From: Anaerotignum propionicum DSM 1682
GTDB lineage: Bacteria > Bacillota > Clostridia > Lachnospirales > Anaerotignaceae
Assembly: GCF_001561955.1 (NCBI RefSeq)
Contig: NZ_CP014223.1
Location: forward strand, 2,976,001 to 3,040,000
Length of the DNA: 64,000 bases
Direction: 5' to 3'
In this document: positions 47,430-56,104 of the stretch, piece by piece
How positions within the stretch are numbered: the first letter of the stretch is position 1
Layout: every line of letters starts with the position of its first letter
Made by a program: the position numbers and the translations under genes
The notes under the pieces: generated by a model
Seen by the model: only the letters and a program-made list of their open reading frames with translations
What the model was told of the DNA's origin: nothing
Database searches by the model: none

Positions 47430-48613
47430 TTTTTTGTTTTTTGTGGTTTGTCTAAATCTTTTTTGGTCATAGTACTGTCAACCAATTTGCCAAAGGCCAT
47501 TTCCTTCTGCACAAACCGAAGCCCCCACACCTTCTCATACTTATGCACCCACCGTCTTTCGTAGGGTGTAACCAAAGTAATGGTAGTCCCTTCTGTACCT
47601 TTTCTGCCGCAACGCCCTGCTCTATGAAGATAATGACTTGGTTCCTCGGGCACGTCCATATTGATAATGTGGGTTACCCCTTCAATATCTAAGCCTCTCG
47701 CTCCAATATCCGAAGCCACCAATACATTTGCCCTGCCATTGCGAAAATCCTCCAAAGCGTTTTTTCTGTCAAGCTTTGCCGCTTTGCCGTAAATTCCTGC
47801 CGCTTTAATACCATGAAAACAAAGCTTATCCACCGTAACTTCAATGTTTTCAGGATTATTTAAAAACACAATAGCTCTTTGTGGTTTTTCTCCTGCTAAA
47901 ATTTTTCTAAGCTGTAAAAATTTATCCCTTTGAGTGGCCAAAATATAATAATGGGAGATGCCCTGAGGAACCAGACTGCCCGTCTTTGCCTCAATAAACA
48001 GCCCACCCTCCTTCATTAGTTTTTTACTCCGCTCCCTCGTTTCCTCATCAACGGATGCGGAAAGCAAAACAATCTGCCTCTCTTTCAGCGTGGATTTTAC
48101 AACGCTTGCCACATCCTCAAAGTTTCCATCCTCCAACAGACGGTCGCCCTCATCCAAAACAATTGTTTTTACCAAATGAGCGGGGACTTTTTTACGCTTG
48201 ATAAAGTCCAAAATTCTTCCTGTGGAACCAATGAGAATGCGTGGCTTCTCCTTTAGTCTTTCCAATTGACGCTGTGGCCCAGCAGAACCAATGATGAGCA
48301 TACAACCAATGTCCAGTCCACTGTTTTCCTCCAAAAGCTCTGCCTGATGAAACACCTGCGCCGCCAGCTCATGGGTAGGGGTCAAGATAATTGCCTGTGC
48401 ACCCTTTACCCCCAAATCCAAGCGCTGAAAAATAGGCAAAAGATAGGCTAACGTTTTTCCCGAACCGGTTTCGGAACGGCCAATCACATCTTTGCCCGAT
48501 AGAATATAGGGTATCATATGTTTCTGTATCTCTGTGGGCGTTTCTATCCCTTGTTTCGCCAATGCTTTCGTCAAAACAGAGGACAAGCCCAATTTTTCAA
48601 ATCCATTTTCCAT
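47342..48613 (-). CDS. DEAD-box-type RNA helicase (DEGD variant)
   Basis: A 423-aa superfamily 2 helicase. The two RecA lobes show the Q-motif region (PTEIQKHMIPYILSGKDV), motif I SETGSGKT, Ia TPTHELAAQ, motif II as DEGD instead of DEAD, motif III SAS, and motifs V and VI DIGARGLDIEGV and HRAGRCGR. It remodels RNA, probably in ribosome assembly or decay. The C-terminus is uncertain because of the -1 frame extension. The ATG has weak ribosome-binding support. Confidence 0.93.
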   Translation of the reverse strand: MENGFEKLGLSSVLTKALAKQGIETPTEIQKHMIPYILSGKDVIGRSETGSGKTLAYLLPIFQRLDLGVKGAQAIILTPTHELAAQVFHQAELLEENSGLDIGCMLIIGSAGPQRQLERLKEKPRILIGSTGRILDFIKRKKVPAHLVKTIVLDEGDRLLEDGNFEDVASVVKSTLKERQIVLLSASVDEETRERSKKLMKEGGLFIEAKTGSLVPQGISHYYILATQRDKFLQLRKILAGEKPQRAIVFLNNPENIEVTVDKLCFHGIKAAGIYGKAAKLDRKNALEDFRNGRANVLVASDIGARGLDIEGVTHIINMDVPEEPSHYLHRAGRCGRKGTEGTTITLVTPYERRWVHKYEKVWGLRFVQKEMAFGKLVDSTMTKKDLDKPQKTKKPKMRNLAKELLFGRTSRKKRLKLRIRKQ

Positions 48614-48693
48614 GTTCTATTCCTTCCTTATTTAAACCTTTCAGTTTATTATACCAATTATAGCCTGTTTTTATCAGCCTGTAAACAAAATCA

Positions 48694-49392
48694 TCAAACG
48701 CTTTCCGTTTGTGAAAAATAGTCAATGATACCCAAATAAATTGCCCAAGCCAGCTTTGTTTGATAAGCCTCATCATTCAAAAGCTGCTCCTCCGCAGGGT
48801 TGGAAATAAAACCACACTCCACAATGACTGCGGGAATCTCTGTGGTGCGTAATATGTAATAATCGCTGTTTTGCTTTGCTAATCGTTTGTTTTCATTATC
48901 TACATTTGTTTTTAGCCGCTCCTGAATCAATTCTGCCAAATTTTTTCCGTCTTCACTGGATTTGTGATAAAAAACTTGGGCACCCTTTGCTCCGGTAGAC
49001 GGAAAAGCATTTTGATGAATACTAACCAAGATATCTCCATTGCTTTCATTGGCAATTTTTTTCCGTTCCGCCATATCAGCCTTTTTTTTACTGCCCAGTG
49101 CCTCATCAGTGGCACGGGTAATATAAACCGTAGCGCCCCCTTGCTCCAAATATTGCTGTAATTTTTCCATAACCGCCAAATTGATATTTTTTTCATCCTT
49201 TCCCAAGGAACCAGTCTTACCCGGGTCCCAACCGCCGTGCCCTGCATCCAGAATAATTATTTTTTGATCAACAGGAAGCATTACTGCCACCTTTTTCTTA
49301 CTTCCCACAGCAGCTACACAAACGCATATGCCAATCAGAGCACATAAACAGCCAATTTTAATACCTTCTTTGACGGAAATTTTCCCTTTCAT
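48694..49392 (-). CDS. N-acetylmuramoyl-L-alanine amidase, CwlD-like
   Basis: A 232-aa protein with one N-terminal membrane segment (about 10-30) and an Amidase_3 domain. Zinc ligands are visible as DAGHGGWDPG, a Glu near EKNINLAVMEKL, and SIHQNAF; the catalytic Glu is in VIVECGFISNPAEE. It matches CwlD, which starts muramic-lactam formation in the spore cortex, though a vegetative amidase is possible. The start at 49392 has GGGGG 7 nt upstream; the frame to 49542 is not supported. Confidence 0.9.
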   Translation of the reverse strand: MKGKISVKEGIKIGCLCALIGICVCVAAVGSKKKVAVMLPVDQKIIILDAGHGGWDPGKTGSLGKDEKNINLAVMEKLQQYLEQGGATVYITRATDEALGSKKKADMAERKKIANESNGDILVSIHQNAFPSTGAKGAQVFYHKSSEDGKNLAELIQERLKTNVDNENKRLAKQNSDYYILRTTEIPAVIVECGFISNPAEEQLLNDEAYQTKLAWAIYLGIIDYFSQTESV

Positions 49393-49813
49393 TTGTCCGC
49401 CCCCTTTCTTAATATCCTTATGAGGAAACACCGAAAAACTTTCTTCCAATCTTTCCGAAAACAACAAATTTATCTCCGTATACAACAATTGCTTGTTCGC
49501 TTTAGAACAACTGTAACGCATCAGAATTTTTGAACAAAGCATTCTTGTAAGTCCTAGAAAAACAATACGTTATACTTTTTATCTATAAAAACATGGAAAC
49601 CCTTGAATTTTAGGGTTTTTTGTTGTATTAAAAGAAGTATATTGCATTTTTCACTAAAAGGTGCTATTGTATTATATTATGTTTTCCAACCATTTTCATA
49701 CAAGTTTTTTCACATTTCTCTGTGCATTTTGCCAAAGATTTCACAAAACCCATCTTGCTTTTTGCCCGTTCCTCCAAAAAAGCTTTGTAGCTAAAGAAAT
49801 TCCCTCTTTTATG

Positions 49814-49841
49814 TTGACGGTTCCCGTTAAGGTGTTATAAT
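49814..49841 (+). promoter_or_regulatory. serC operon promoter
   Basis: -35 TTGACG, 16-nt spacer, -10 TATAAT. The expected start gives a leader of about 80 nt. Confidence 0.8.
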
Positions 49842-49861
49842 TCTTCTAAGACTAAATTTGC

Positions 49862-49898
49862 ACATTTGACCGCACCATAGAGACAAGACGGCAAATGT
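49862..49898 (+). other. Leader hairpin of the serC operon
   Basis: ACATTTG-A-CCG pairs with CGG-CAAATGT around a 19-nt loop, in the 5' leader. No T run follows. Its role is unknown. Confidence 0.45.
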
Positions 49899-49929
49899 CC
49901 CATAACAAATCATTTTAGGAGGCTTATTT

Positions 49930-51015
49930 ATGGAAAAAAGAGTATTCAATTTCTCAGCAGGACCATCCATGCTACCCGTAGAAGTATTAGAACAAGCACA
50001 ACGTGAGCTTGTTTGTTATCCTTCCTCTGGTATGTCAGTTATGGAGATGAGCCATCGATCTAAAATGTTTGAATCTATTTTGGCAAAAGCTAAGGCTGAT
50101 TTAAAGGAATTGATGCATATTCCCGATAACTATAAAATTTTGTTTCTTCAGGGCGGCGGTTCCACGCAGTTTGCTATGGTTCCCCTAAACCTGATGAATA
50201 AAAATAATAAAGCAGATTACGTCATTACTGGACAATGGGCGAAAAAAGCTGCGGAAGAGGCAAAAAAATACGGAAAGGTAAATGTTGTGGCATCCTCTGC
50301 CGAAACCACATTTGACCGCATTCCCCAATTAGATTCTTCCAAATTCGACCCGGATGCAGATTATTTTTACATAACTTTGAATAATACCGTTTACGGCACC
50401 CGTTGGACAGAACTGCCCGATACAGGAAATGTAACATTGGTAGGCGATATGTCTTCCTCCATATTGTCCGAGGAAATTGATGTCACAAAATTCGGCTTGC
50501 TTTATGCAGGTGCACAAAAGAATTTAGGCCCTGCAGGGGTTACTGTTGTCATCATCCGTGAAGATCTGTTGGGCAATGCTATGGATTTTACACCTACCAT
50601 GCTTCGCTATGATATTCATGCAGAAAATGATTCCTTGTACAATACCCCTCCCACATATGGTATTTATTTTATGGGGCTTGTTTTTGACTGGGTAAAACGC
50701 CAAGGGGGCGTAGCTGCCATTCAAAAAATAAACGAGCATAAGGCTTCCCTGCTTTATGACTTTTTGGATGCATCTTCCTTGTTCAAAGGCACCGTAGTGC
50801 CAAAGGATCGCTCTTTGATGAATGCACCCTTCATTCTGCCGACAGATGAATTGAACGCAAAATTCATTAAGGAAGCTGATGCCCTTGGTTTCGTGAACCT
50901 TAAGGGTCACCGTACTGTTGGTGGTATGCGGGCAAGTATATACAACGCAATGCCTGTGGAAGGCGTGGAAAAATTGGTTGCATTTATGAAAAAATTTGAA
51001 TTGGAAAACAAATAA
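49930..51015 (+). CDS. serC: Phosphoserine aminotransferase
   Basis: A 361-aa class V aminotransferase that converts 3-phosphohydroxypyruvate and glutamate to O-phosphoserine. It begins FNFSAGPSMLPVEVLE, the PLP lysine is Lys197 in YAGAQKNLGPAG, and the C-terminus has GHRTVGGMRASIYNAMP. TAGGAGG precedes the ATG. First gene of serC-serA-DUF1015. Confidence 0.97.
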   Translation: MEKRVFNFSAGPSMLPVEVLEQAQRELVCYPSSGMSVMEMSHRSKMFESILAKAKADLKELMHIPDNYKILFLQGGGSTQFAMVPLNLMNKNNKADYVITGQWAKKAAEEAKKYGKVNVVASSAETTFDRIPQLDSSKFDPDADYFYITLNNTVYGTRWTELPDTGNVTLVGDMSSSILSEEIDVTKFGLLYAGAQKNLGPAGVTVVIIREDLLGNAMDFTPTMLRYDIHAENDSLYNTPPTYGIYFMGLVFDWVKRQGGVAAIQKINEHKASLLYDFLDASSLFKGTVVPKDRSLMNAPFILPTDELNAKFIKEADALGFVNLKGHRTVGGMRASIYNAMPVEGVEKLVAFMKKFELENK

Positions 51016-51025
51016 GGAGAGTATT

Positions 51026-52195
51026 ATGTTTACAATACGTACATTAAACAATATTGCTCCCACAGGCTTGGGAAAGCTGTCGGAGAAGCACTTTCATATA
51101 GATAACACCGCAGAAAATCCCGATGGAATTATTTTGCGCAGCTTTGATATGCATAGCATGCCCTTAAACGACAATTTATTGGCAGTTGCCCGTGCAGGTG
51201 CGGGAACAAATAATGTTCCAGTGGATCAGTGTTCAAGAAGGGGAATCCCCGTTTTCAATGCACCCGGTGGCAATGCCAATGCAGTAAAGGAACTGGTTTT
51301 AACAGGCTTGTTCATATCCTCCCGCCGAATCGTTGATGGCTCGGCATGGGTACAGACCATTTGCGAAAGTGACGCTTTGGAAAAAGACATCGAAGCAGGC
51401 AAGAAAAACTTCACAGGCCCTGAAATTTTGGGCAAAACCCTTGGAGTTATCGGCTTAGGTGCCATCGGCGTGTTGGTGGCAAACGCCGCTCTTGACTTGG
51501 GCATGGATGTGGTTGGCTATGATCCATACCTGTCTTTGGAATCCGCTTGGCATCTGTCCCCCTCTGTGGAAAAAGCAGACTCCATTGAGGATGTTGTGGC
51601 AAAAAGCGACTATATTACCCTACATATTCCTTTGAACGATAAAACAAAGCACACCTATAACGAGACATTGTTCTCCAAAACCAAAAGAGGCGCACGTTTG
51701 TTAAACTTTGCAAGGGGCGGGTTAGTGGATAATGATGCCCTGAAAGAGGCTTTGGATCAAGGTATCATTTCCCGTTATATCACTGATTTCCCTGAGAAAG
51801 AACTCCTAGGGAATGAAAATATCATTGTCACCCCTCACCTGGGTGCTTCCACACCGGAATCCGAGGAAAATTGCGCTATCATGGTTGCCGAGGAACTCCG
51901 GGATTATTTGTACTACGGAAATGTGAAAAATTCCGTTAATTTCCCCAATTGTACCGTTCCTTATAATGGAAAACCTCGTATTGCTGTTTCCCATAGAAAT
52001 ATTGTAAATATGATTGGTCAGCTAGGTGCTGTTTTCACAAAATACAGTATTAATATCGATAAATTGGTAAATAACTCTAAAGGAGAGTTGGCATATAACA
52101 TTATCGTCTGTGACAGCCTTCCAGAAAATGAAGATGAATTGATTAGAGATTTATATGCCATCAACAGCGTAATCAAAGTACGCTTATTAAAATAA
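51026..52195 (+). CDS. serA: D-3-phosphoglycerate dehydrogenase
   Basis: A 389-aa NAD-dependent dehydrogenase, the first step of serine synthesis. NAD motif LGVIGLGAIGVLVANAA, catalytic Arg in NFARGGLVD, Glu in DFPEKELLG, His in TPHLGAST; a short ACT-like C-terminal domain follows (about 315-389). The start at 51026 has AAGGAGAG upstream. It lies 10 nt after serC. Confidence 0.96.
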   Translation: MFTIRTLNNIAPTGLGKLSEKHFHIDNTAENPDGIILRSFDMHSMPLNDNLLAVARAGAGTNNVPVDQCSRRGIPVFNAPGGNANAVKELVLTGLFISSRRIVDGSAWVQTICESDALEKDIEAGKKNFTGPEILGKTLGVIGLGAIGVLVANAALDLGMDVVGYDPYLSLESAWHLSPSVEKADSIEDVVAKSDYITLHIPLNDKTKHTYNETLFSKTKRGARLLNFARGGLVDNDALKEALDQGIISRYITDFPEKELLGNENIIVTPHLGASTPESEENCAIMVAEELRDYLYYGNVKNSVNFPNCTVPYNGKPRIAVSHRNIVNMIGQLGAVFTKYSINIDKLVNNSKGELAYNIIVCDSLPENEDELIRDLYAINSVIKVRLLK

Positions 52196-52207
52196 GGAGG
52201 AAACATT

Positions 52208-53458
52208 ATGGCTACCATCAGACCCTTTATGGGAATACGTCCCGAGGCAGATTATGCCCAGGCTGTTGCCGCTCTGCCCTATGACGTAATGAATAGCGAA
52301 GAAGCAAGAGAAATGGTGAAAGACAAGCCTTATTCTTTTTTGCATATCGATAAAGCAGAAGTAGATTTGCCTCAAGGAATCGATCTTTATAGTGATGCCG
52401 TTTATGCAAAGGCAAAAGAAAATCTGGAGAGCATGATTGCACAGGGCGTTTTTACGCAAGATTTGCTCCCTAATTTATATATCTATCAGTTGACTATGAA
52501 TGGCAGAAGCCAAACAGGTTTGGTTGCCTGCACCTCCATTGATGAGTACCTGAATGGTACCATCAAAAAACATGAACTAACCCGTGCGGATAAAGAGGCT
52601 GATAGAATTCGCCACGTGGATACTTTAAATGCCAATACAGGCCCTATTTTTCTGGCATATAAAAGCAACGAATTAGCAAAGACCATTATGGACGGTTGGA
52701 AAGCTGCAAATCCACCTGTATATGACTTTGTGTCCGAAGATGGCATTGGTCATACCGTTTGGGTGATTGATAGTGACACGGAAATAGGTATTTTAGTGGA
52801 CTCATTCCGTAAACTTGAGCATTTCTACATTGCCGACGGTCACCACAGAAATGCATCAGCAGTAAAGGTTGGGTTAAAAAGAAGAGAAGAGAAAGAATTG
52901 TATACCGGCGAAGAGGAATTTAATTATTACCTTTCCGTACTCTTCCCCGCGGATGAACTGAAAATCATGGATTATAACCGAGTTGCAAAAGATTTAAACG
53001 GTCATTCTGCTGAAGAGTTTTTAGCCCTTTTAACCGAAAAATTTCAAGTAACACCTTATCAAAGTGAAGGACAGCTACATCCCCAAAAGCCCCATCAATT
53101 CGGAATGTATCTGGAGGGCAAATGGTTCTCTCTGATTTCCAACAGCAATCTGATTTCCAATGACCCCGTTTTAAGCTTAGATGTTTCTATTTTACAAAAA
53201 GAGGTTTTGGAACCCCTCCTTGCTATTGGAGACCCTCGTACAGATAAACGCATTGATTTTGTAGGTGGAATCCGCGGTTTATCTGAGCTTGAGAAACGTG
53301 TAGACAGTGGCGAAATGAAGGTTGCCTTTTCCCTTTACCCTACCTCCATGGAGGAATTGATGAATGTAGCAGATGCAGATTTGATTATGCCACCAAAGTC
53401 AACGTGGTTTGAACCAAAATTAAGAAGCGGCCTTTTCCTTCATGACTTAGGGGAATAA
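52208..53458 (+). CDS. DUF1015 family protein in the serine operon
   Basis: A 416-aa soluble protein. Family hallmarks are the N-terminal IRPFMGIRP with ALPYDVMNSEEA, KKHELTRADKEADRIRH, and FYIADGHHRNASA. DGHHR resembles the active-site motif of ParB/Srx-fold kinases such as the archaeal serine kinase SerK. The gene follows serA by 12 nt with AAGGAGG, and no phosphoserine phosphatase gene is in the window, so a role in the last serine step is an attractive inference, not shown. Confidence 0.9.
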   Translation: MATIRPFMGIRPEADYAQAVAALPYDVMNSEEAREMVKDKPYSFLHIDKAEVDLPQGIDLYSDAVYAKAKENLESMIAQGVFTQDLLPNLYIYQLTMNGRSQTGLVACTSIDEYLNGTIKKHELTRADKEADRIRHVDTLNANTGPIFLAYKSNELAKTIMDGWKAANPPVYDFVSEDGIGHTVWVIDSDTEIGILVDSFRKLEHFYIADGHHRNASAVKVGLKRREEKELYTGEEEFNYYLSVLFPADELKIMDYNRVAKDLNGHSAEEFLALLTEKFQVTPYQSEGQLHPQKPHQFGMYLEGKWFSLISNSNLISNDPVLSLDVSILQKEVLEPLLAIGDPRTDKRIDFVGGIRGLSELEKRVDSGEMKVAFSLYPTSMEELMNVADADLIMPPKSTWFEPKLRSGLFLHDLGE

Positions 53459-53479
53459 ATATTCTCTGTCAATAAAATA

Positions 53480-53523
53480 AGTGCTCCGTTGCGGGATATA
53501 ATCTTAGCAATGGAGCATTTTTT
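53480..53523 (+). terminator. Terminator of the serC operon
   Basis: AGTGCTCCGTTGC, loop, GCAATGGAGCAT then TTTTTT. Confidence 0.85.
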
Positions 53524-53637
53524 AAAAATTTTCAAATCATTCAAAGTTTATTTCCAATCATTTCTACTCACTATTTATAATGCTTTTATAATAAAAAATT
53601 CCGTTCTTCACATACTAAGTCAAAAGGAGGGATAAAT

Positions 53638-53814
53638 ATGATGAATAAATTTACAACAGGTCTTTTCATTGGCGGCATGGCAACAATGGCAGGTATTGCT
53701 TACATGGTTCAAGATCAAAAAGCTTACCGCAAGGTTATGAAAAAAGGCAGAAAAATGGCAGTCAAAGCTGAAGAAGTTATTGACGATATGATGGATGATT
53801 TGGTTGAAAGATAA
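53638..53814 (+). CDS. Small protein, 58 aa, YtxH-like
   Basis: Starts MMNKFTTGLFIGGMATMAGI with AAAGGAGG 7 nt before the ATG. A hydrophobic glycine-rich N-terminus is followed by a basic stretch KVMKKGRKMA and an acidic amphipathic end EEVIDDMMDDLVER. This is the layout of small YtxH-like membrane-associated proteins; I cannot name a function. A terminator-like hairpin follows. Confidence 0.75.
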   Translation: MMNKFTTGLFIGGMATMAGIAYMVQDQKAYRKVMKKGRKMAVKAEEVIDDMMDDLVER

Positions 53815-53877
53815 TTGAATTGCCAATAGACTTTAACTGCCTTCAACCAGTTGCAGCGTTAAAAAATGCTTTAAGAA

Positions 53878-53933
53878 AAAGCCCGATTGCTATCAAAAGG
53901 ATTTGCTTTGCAAATTGATGCAATACGGGCTTT
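53878..53933 (+). terminator. Terminator-like hairpin after the 58-aa gene
   Basis: AAAGCCCGATTGC pairs with GCAATACGGGCTTT; an inner pairing GCAAA/TTTGC is also present. The T run is short. Confidence 0.6.
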
Positions 53934-54059
53934 ATGCTATTAAGGATTCTATTTTTTTAAATTTCCGCTGAGTTCAACCTGAAATGGAACTAAAAGATTA
54001 ACTCATTTTCTCCATTTGAGTTTTTACATATTACTGTCTTTATATAACAAACCGCAAAA

Positions 54060-54101
54060 AAGCACACATTTCCCGTCCTAAGGCAGAAAAATGAGTGCTT
54101 T
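54060..54101 (-). terminator. Terminator of the wecB fusion gene
   Basis: The minus strand has AGCACTCATTT, loop, AAATGTGTGCT then TTTTT. Confidence 0.78.
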
Positions 54102-54204
54102 CTGTTCCAATAAAATTAGTGTAGTATAATTTAATTTTTAAAATCACATTTCAAAAAATCATACTCCTTTTTAACATTATCTTAGTATTAGAAGAATATC
54201 TATA

Positions 54205-54882
54205 TTATTTATCGCTCTCGGACTTTGTTTCCTTATTTTCCTCTGCATTCTCTTCCAAAGGCGCATCTGTCTCTTGACTATTCGCCTTTGGATCTTCCTT
54301 CTTAGAAGCCTCTGCTTCTTCTTCGTCATCCTCCCAAGCCGACATATCTGCATCCCCAAAGGTTGATTTCAAGAAGCTTTCCGCATCATCAATTTGGCTG
54401 AGCTGCATTTGCAATGAGTTCAGAACAGATTCCACATTTTTTGCATATGCCTCTTCCTCTTCTGTGGGCGCAGCAGATTCCATTTCGTCTTCTTCATCCC
54501 AATCCTCAGCTTGATCTCTTTCCTTTTTTTCTTTCATTTTATCGCGGTAACTTTTTACGTCCGACATAAAACCATCCATCATTTCTGCCATACGAAATGC
54601 TGCACTTCTAACAGCTGGTTCAATATCTTCCGCTTTTTCAGAAACCTTATTAGCCATATCTTTCATAGCAGGCTGAATTTTTTCTGCTTTTTCGCCAACT
54701 GCCTTGGCTACAGAATTTAAGGCATCTCCCGCCTTGCCAAAAACATCTTCTACAGATTTGCCAATGCCATCCTTATCAAAACCATTGCTGCTTTGAAGAA
54801 TAATCAACAAACGTTCTGCCTCGTCCGCATTTATAATGCCCTTCTCCAGCATGCCCAAAATTGCCATACGTTCTTCCTTCAT
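54205..54882 (-). CDS. Possible internal start: separate 225-aa SHOCT-like protein
   Basis: An in-frame ATG at 54882, preceded by GAGGAGGAACAGGCG, could start a free 225-aa protein made of the C-terminal part of the wecB frame. N-terminal helices resemble the short SHOCT-like motif of clostridial DUF4097/YvlB-type regulators; the rest is highly acidic (DWDEEDEMES, EDDEEEAEASKKED). Whether both a fused and a free form are made cannot be decided from the sequence. Confidence 0.45.
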   Translation of the reverse strand: MKEERMAILGMLEKGIINADEAERLLIILQSSNGFDKDGIGKSVEDVFGKAGDALNSVAKAVGEKAEKIQPAMKDMANKVSEKAEDIEPAVRSAAFRMAEMMDGFMSDVKSYRDKMKEKKERDQAEDWDEEDEMESAAPTEEEEAYAKNVESVLNSLQMQLSQIDDAESFLKSTFGDADMSAWEDDEEEAEASKKEDPKANSQETDAPLEENAEENKETKSESDK

Positions 54883-56064
54883 CGCCTGTTCCTCCTCATC
54901 CTTGGGATTGATGCAAATATTATATTCATTGGGTCTTTTCCCTGTTCTGCCAAAGGCGAATAAAATACTCTCCACAATACGTCTGGAGGCTTGCCCATCC
55001 CCAAAAGGATTTTTGGCTTGAGCCATCTTCTCATATGCGGCCTTGTTATCCAAAAGCTCCTTCGCAGCAGAATAAATGGTATCCTCATCAGTACCAACAA
55101 GCTGTAGCGTGCCGGCTTCTACGCCCTCTGGGCGCTCGGTTACATTGCGAAGCACCAAAACTGGCTTACCCATTGAAGGAACCTCCTCCTGCAAACCACC
55201 GCTATCGGTCAATACCAAGTAAGAACGACACATTAGGTTATGCATATCTTTTAAATCCAAAGGCTCCGTCAAATGTATTCTTTCCGTTTTCCCAAGGATT
55301 CTATTCACAGGTTCCATTACTGCGGGGTTTTTATGCACCGCATAAACAATCTCCACATCGGGATACTCCTCAACCAACCGTTTTACACTGCGGCAAATAT
55401 TCTCCAATGGCTCCCCAAGATTTTCTCTTCTGTGGGCAGTCATGGCCAATACACGTTTATTTTGAAAATCAATGTGGTTCAATTCCTCCACAGAAAAGCT
55501 ATACTCCTCTTCTATGGTATGACCCAAAGCATCAATTACTGTATTTCCTGTAATAAAAATACTATCTTCGTTGATATTTTCTTTCAAGAGATGCTCCTTA
55601 GCCAAAGGTGTAGGCGCAAAGTGCAAATCTGTCAAAGCCCCTGTCAGTCGACGGTTCATTTCCTCGGGAAAAGGTTGATATTTATCATAGGTGCGCAATC
55701 CTGCTTCCACATGCCCAACCTTTGTTTGATTATAATATGCAGCCAATGCTCCGGCAAAGGTGGTTGAAGTGTCCCCATGTACTAAAACAATATCCGGTTT
55801 TTCCTTGGCGATAACCTCTTCCAGACCGGATAAGGCCCGGGTAGTAATACCGGCCAAGGTCTGTCGTGTCTGCATGATATCCAAATCATAAGCGGGATGC
55901 AAATCGAAAATCTCCAGAACTTGATCCAGCATTTCTCTGTGCTGTGCTGTTACACAAACAATGCTTTCGATTTCATCGTTTTTTTCCAATTCCTTCACAA
56001 GGGGTGCCATTTTAATTGCCTCAGGCCTTGTGCCGAAAACACTCATTACTTTCAACTTATTCAT
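54205..56064 (-). CDS. wecB: UDP-GlcNAc 2-epimerase fused to a SHOCT-like, acidic C-terminal region
   Basis: A 619-aa frame. Residues 1-375 are a full non-hydrolysing UDP-N-acetylglucosamine 2-epimerase (FGTRPEAIKMAPLVKEL, HVEAGLRTYDKYQPFPEEMNR-type motif, DSGGLQEEVPSMGKPVLVLR), giving UDP-ManNAc for wall polymers. From residue 395 a different protein begins: EERMAILGMLEKGIINADEA, a SHOCT-like helical pair, then a coiled and acidic tail. GGAGG stands 8 nt before the Met395 codon (54882). The normal family length is about 375. Confidence 0.93.
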   Translation of the reverse strand: MNKLKVMSVFGTRPEAIKMAPLVKELEKNDEIESIVCVTAQHREMLDQVLEIFDLHPAYDLDIMQTRQTLAGITTRALSGLEEVIAKEKPDIVLVHGDTSTTFAGALAAYYNQTKVGHVEAGLRTYDKYQPFPEEMNRRLTGALTDLHFAPTPLAKEHLLKENINEDSIFITGNTVIDALGHTIEEEYSFSVEELNHIDFQNKRVLAMTAHRRENLGEPLENICRSVKRLVEEYPDVEIVYAVHKNPAVMEPVNRILGKTERIHLTEPLDLKDMHNLMCRSYLVLTDSGGLQEEVPSMGKPVLVLRNVTERPEGVEAGTLQLVGTDEDTIYSAAKELLDNKAAYEKMAQAKNPFGDGQASRRIVESILFAFGRTGKRPNEYNICINPKDEEEQAMKEERMAILGMLEKGIINADEAERLLIILQSSNGFDKDGIGKSVEDVFGKAGDALNSVAKAVGEKAEKIQPAMKDMANKVSEKAEDIEPAVRSAAFRMAEMMDGFMSDVKSYRDKMKEKKERDQAEDWDEEDEMESAAPTEEEEAYAKNVESVLNSLQMQLSQIDDAESFLKSTFGDADMSAWEDDEEEAEASKKEDPKANSQETDAPLEENAEENKETKSESDK

Positions 56065-56104
56065 TCTATGAGCCGCGCTCCTTTATATCTGATTTACACC
56101 AAAT

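Larger units (their letters stand above)
49393..49929. other. Intergenic region between divergent cwlD-like and serC genes
   Basis: About 540 nt. A terminator-like hairpin on the plus strand at about 49597-49622 (AACCC/GGGTT then TTTTTT) has no plus-strand gene before it. The serC promoter is at 49814-49841 and a leader hairpin at 49862-49898. The 63-codon frame at 49603-49794 is not credible. Confidence 0.6.
53815..54204. other. Intergenic region with two terminators
   Basis: About 390 nt between convergent genes. It holds hairpins at 53878-53933 (plus-strand side) and 54060-54101 (minus-strand side); I see nothing else. Confidence 0.65.

Noticed and set aside
50524-51063. 179-codon minus-strand frame
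   Set aside because: Antisense to serC and the serA start; no own signals.
55035-55767. Plus-strand frames of 164-172 codons
   Set aside because: Antisense to wecB, which has strong motifs throughout.
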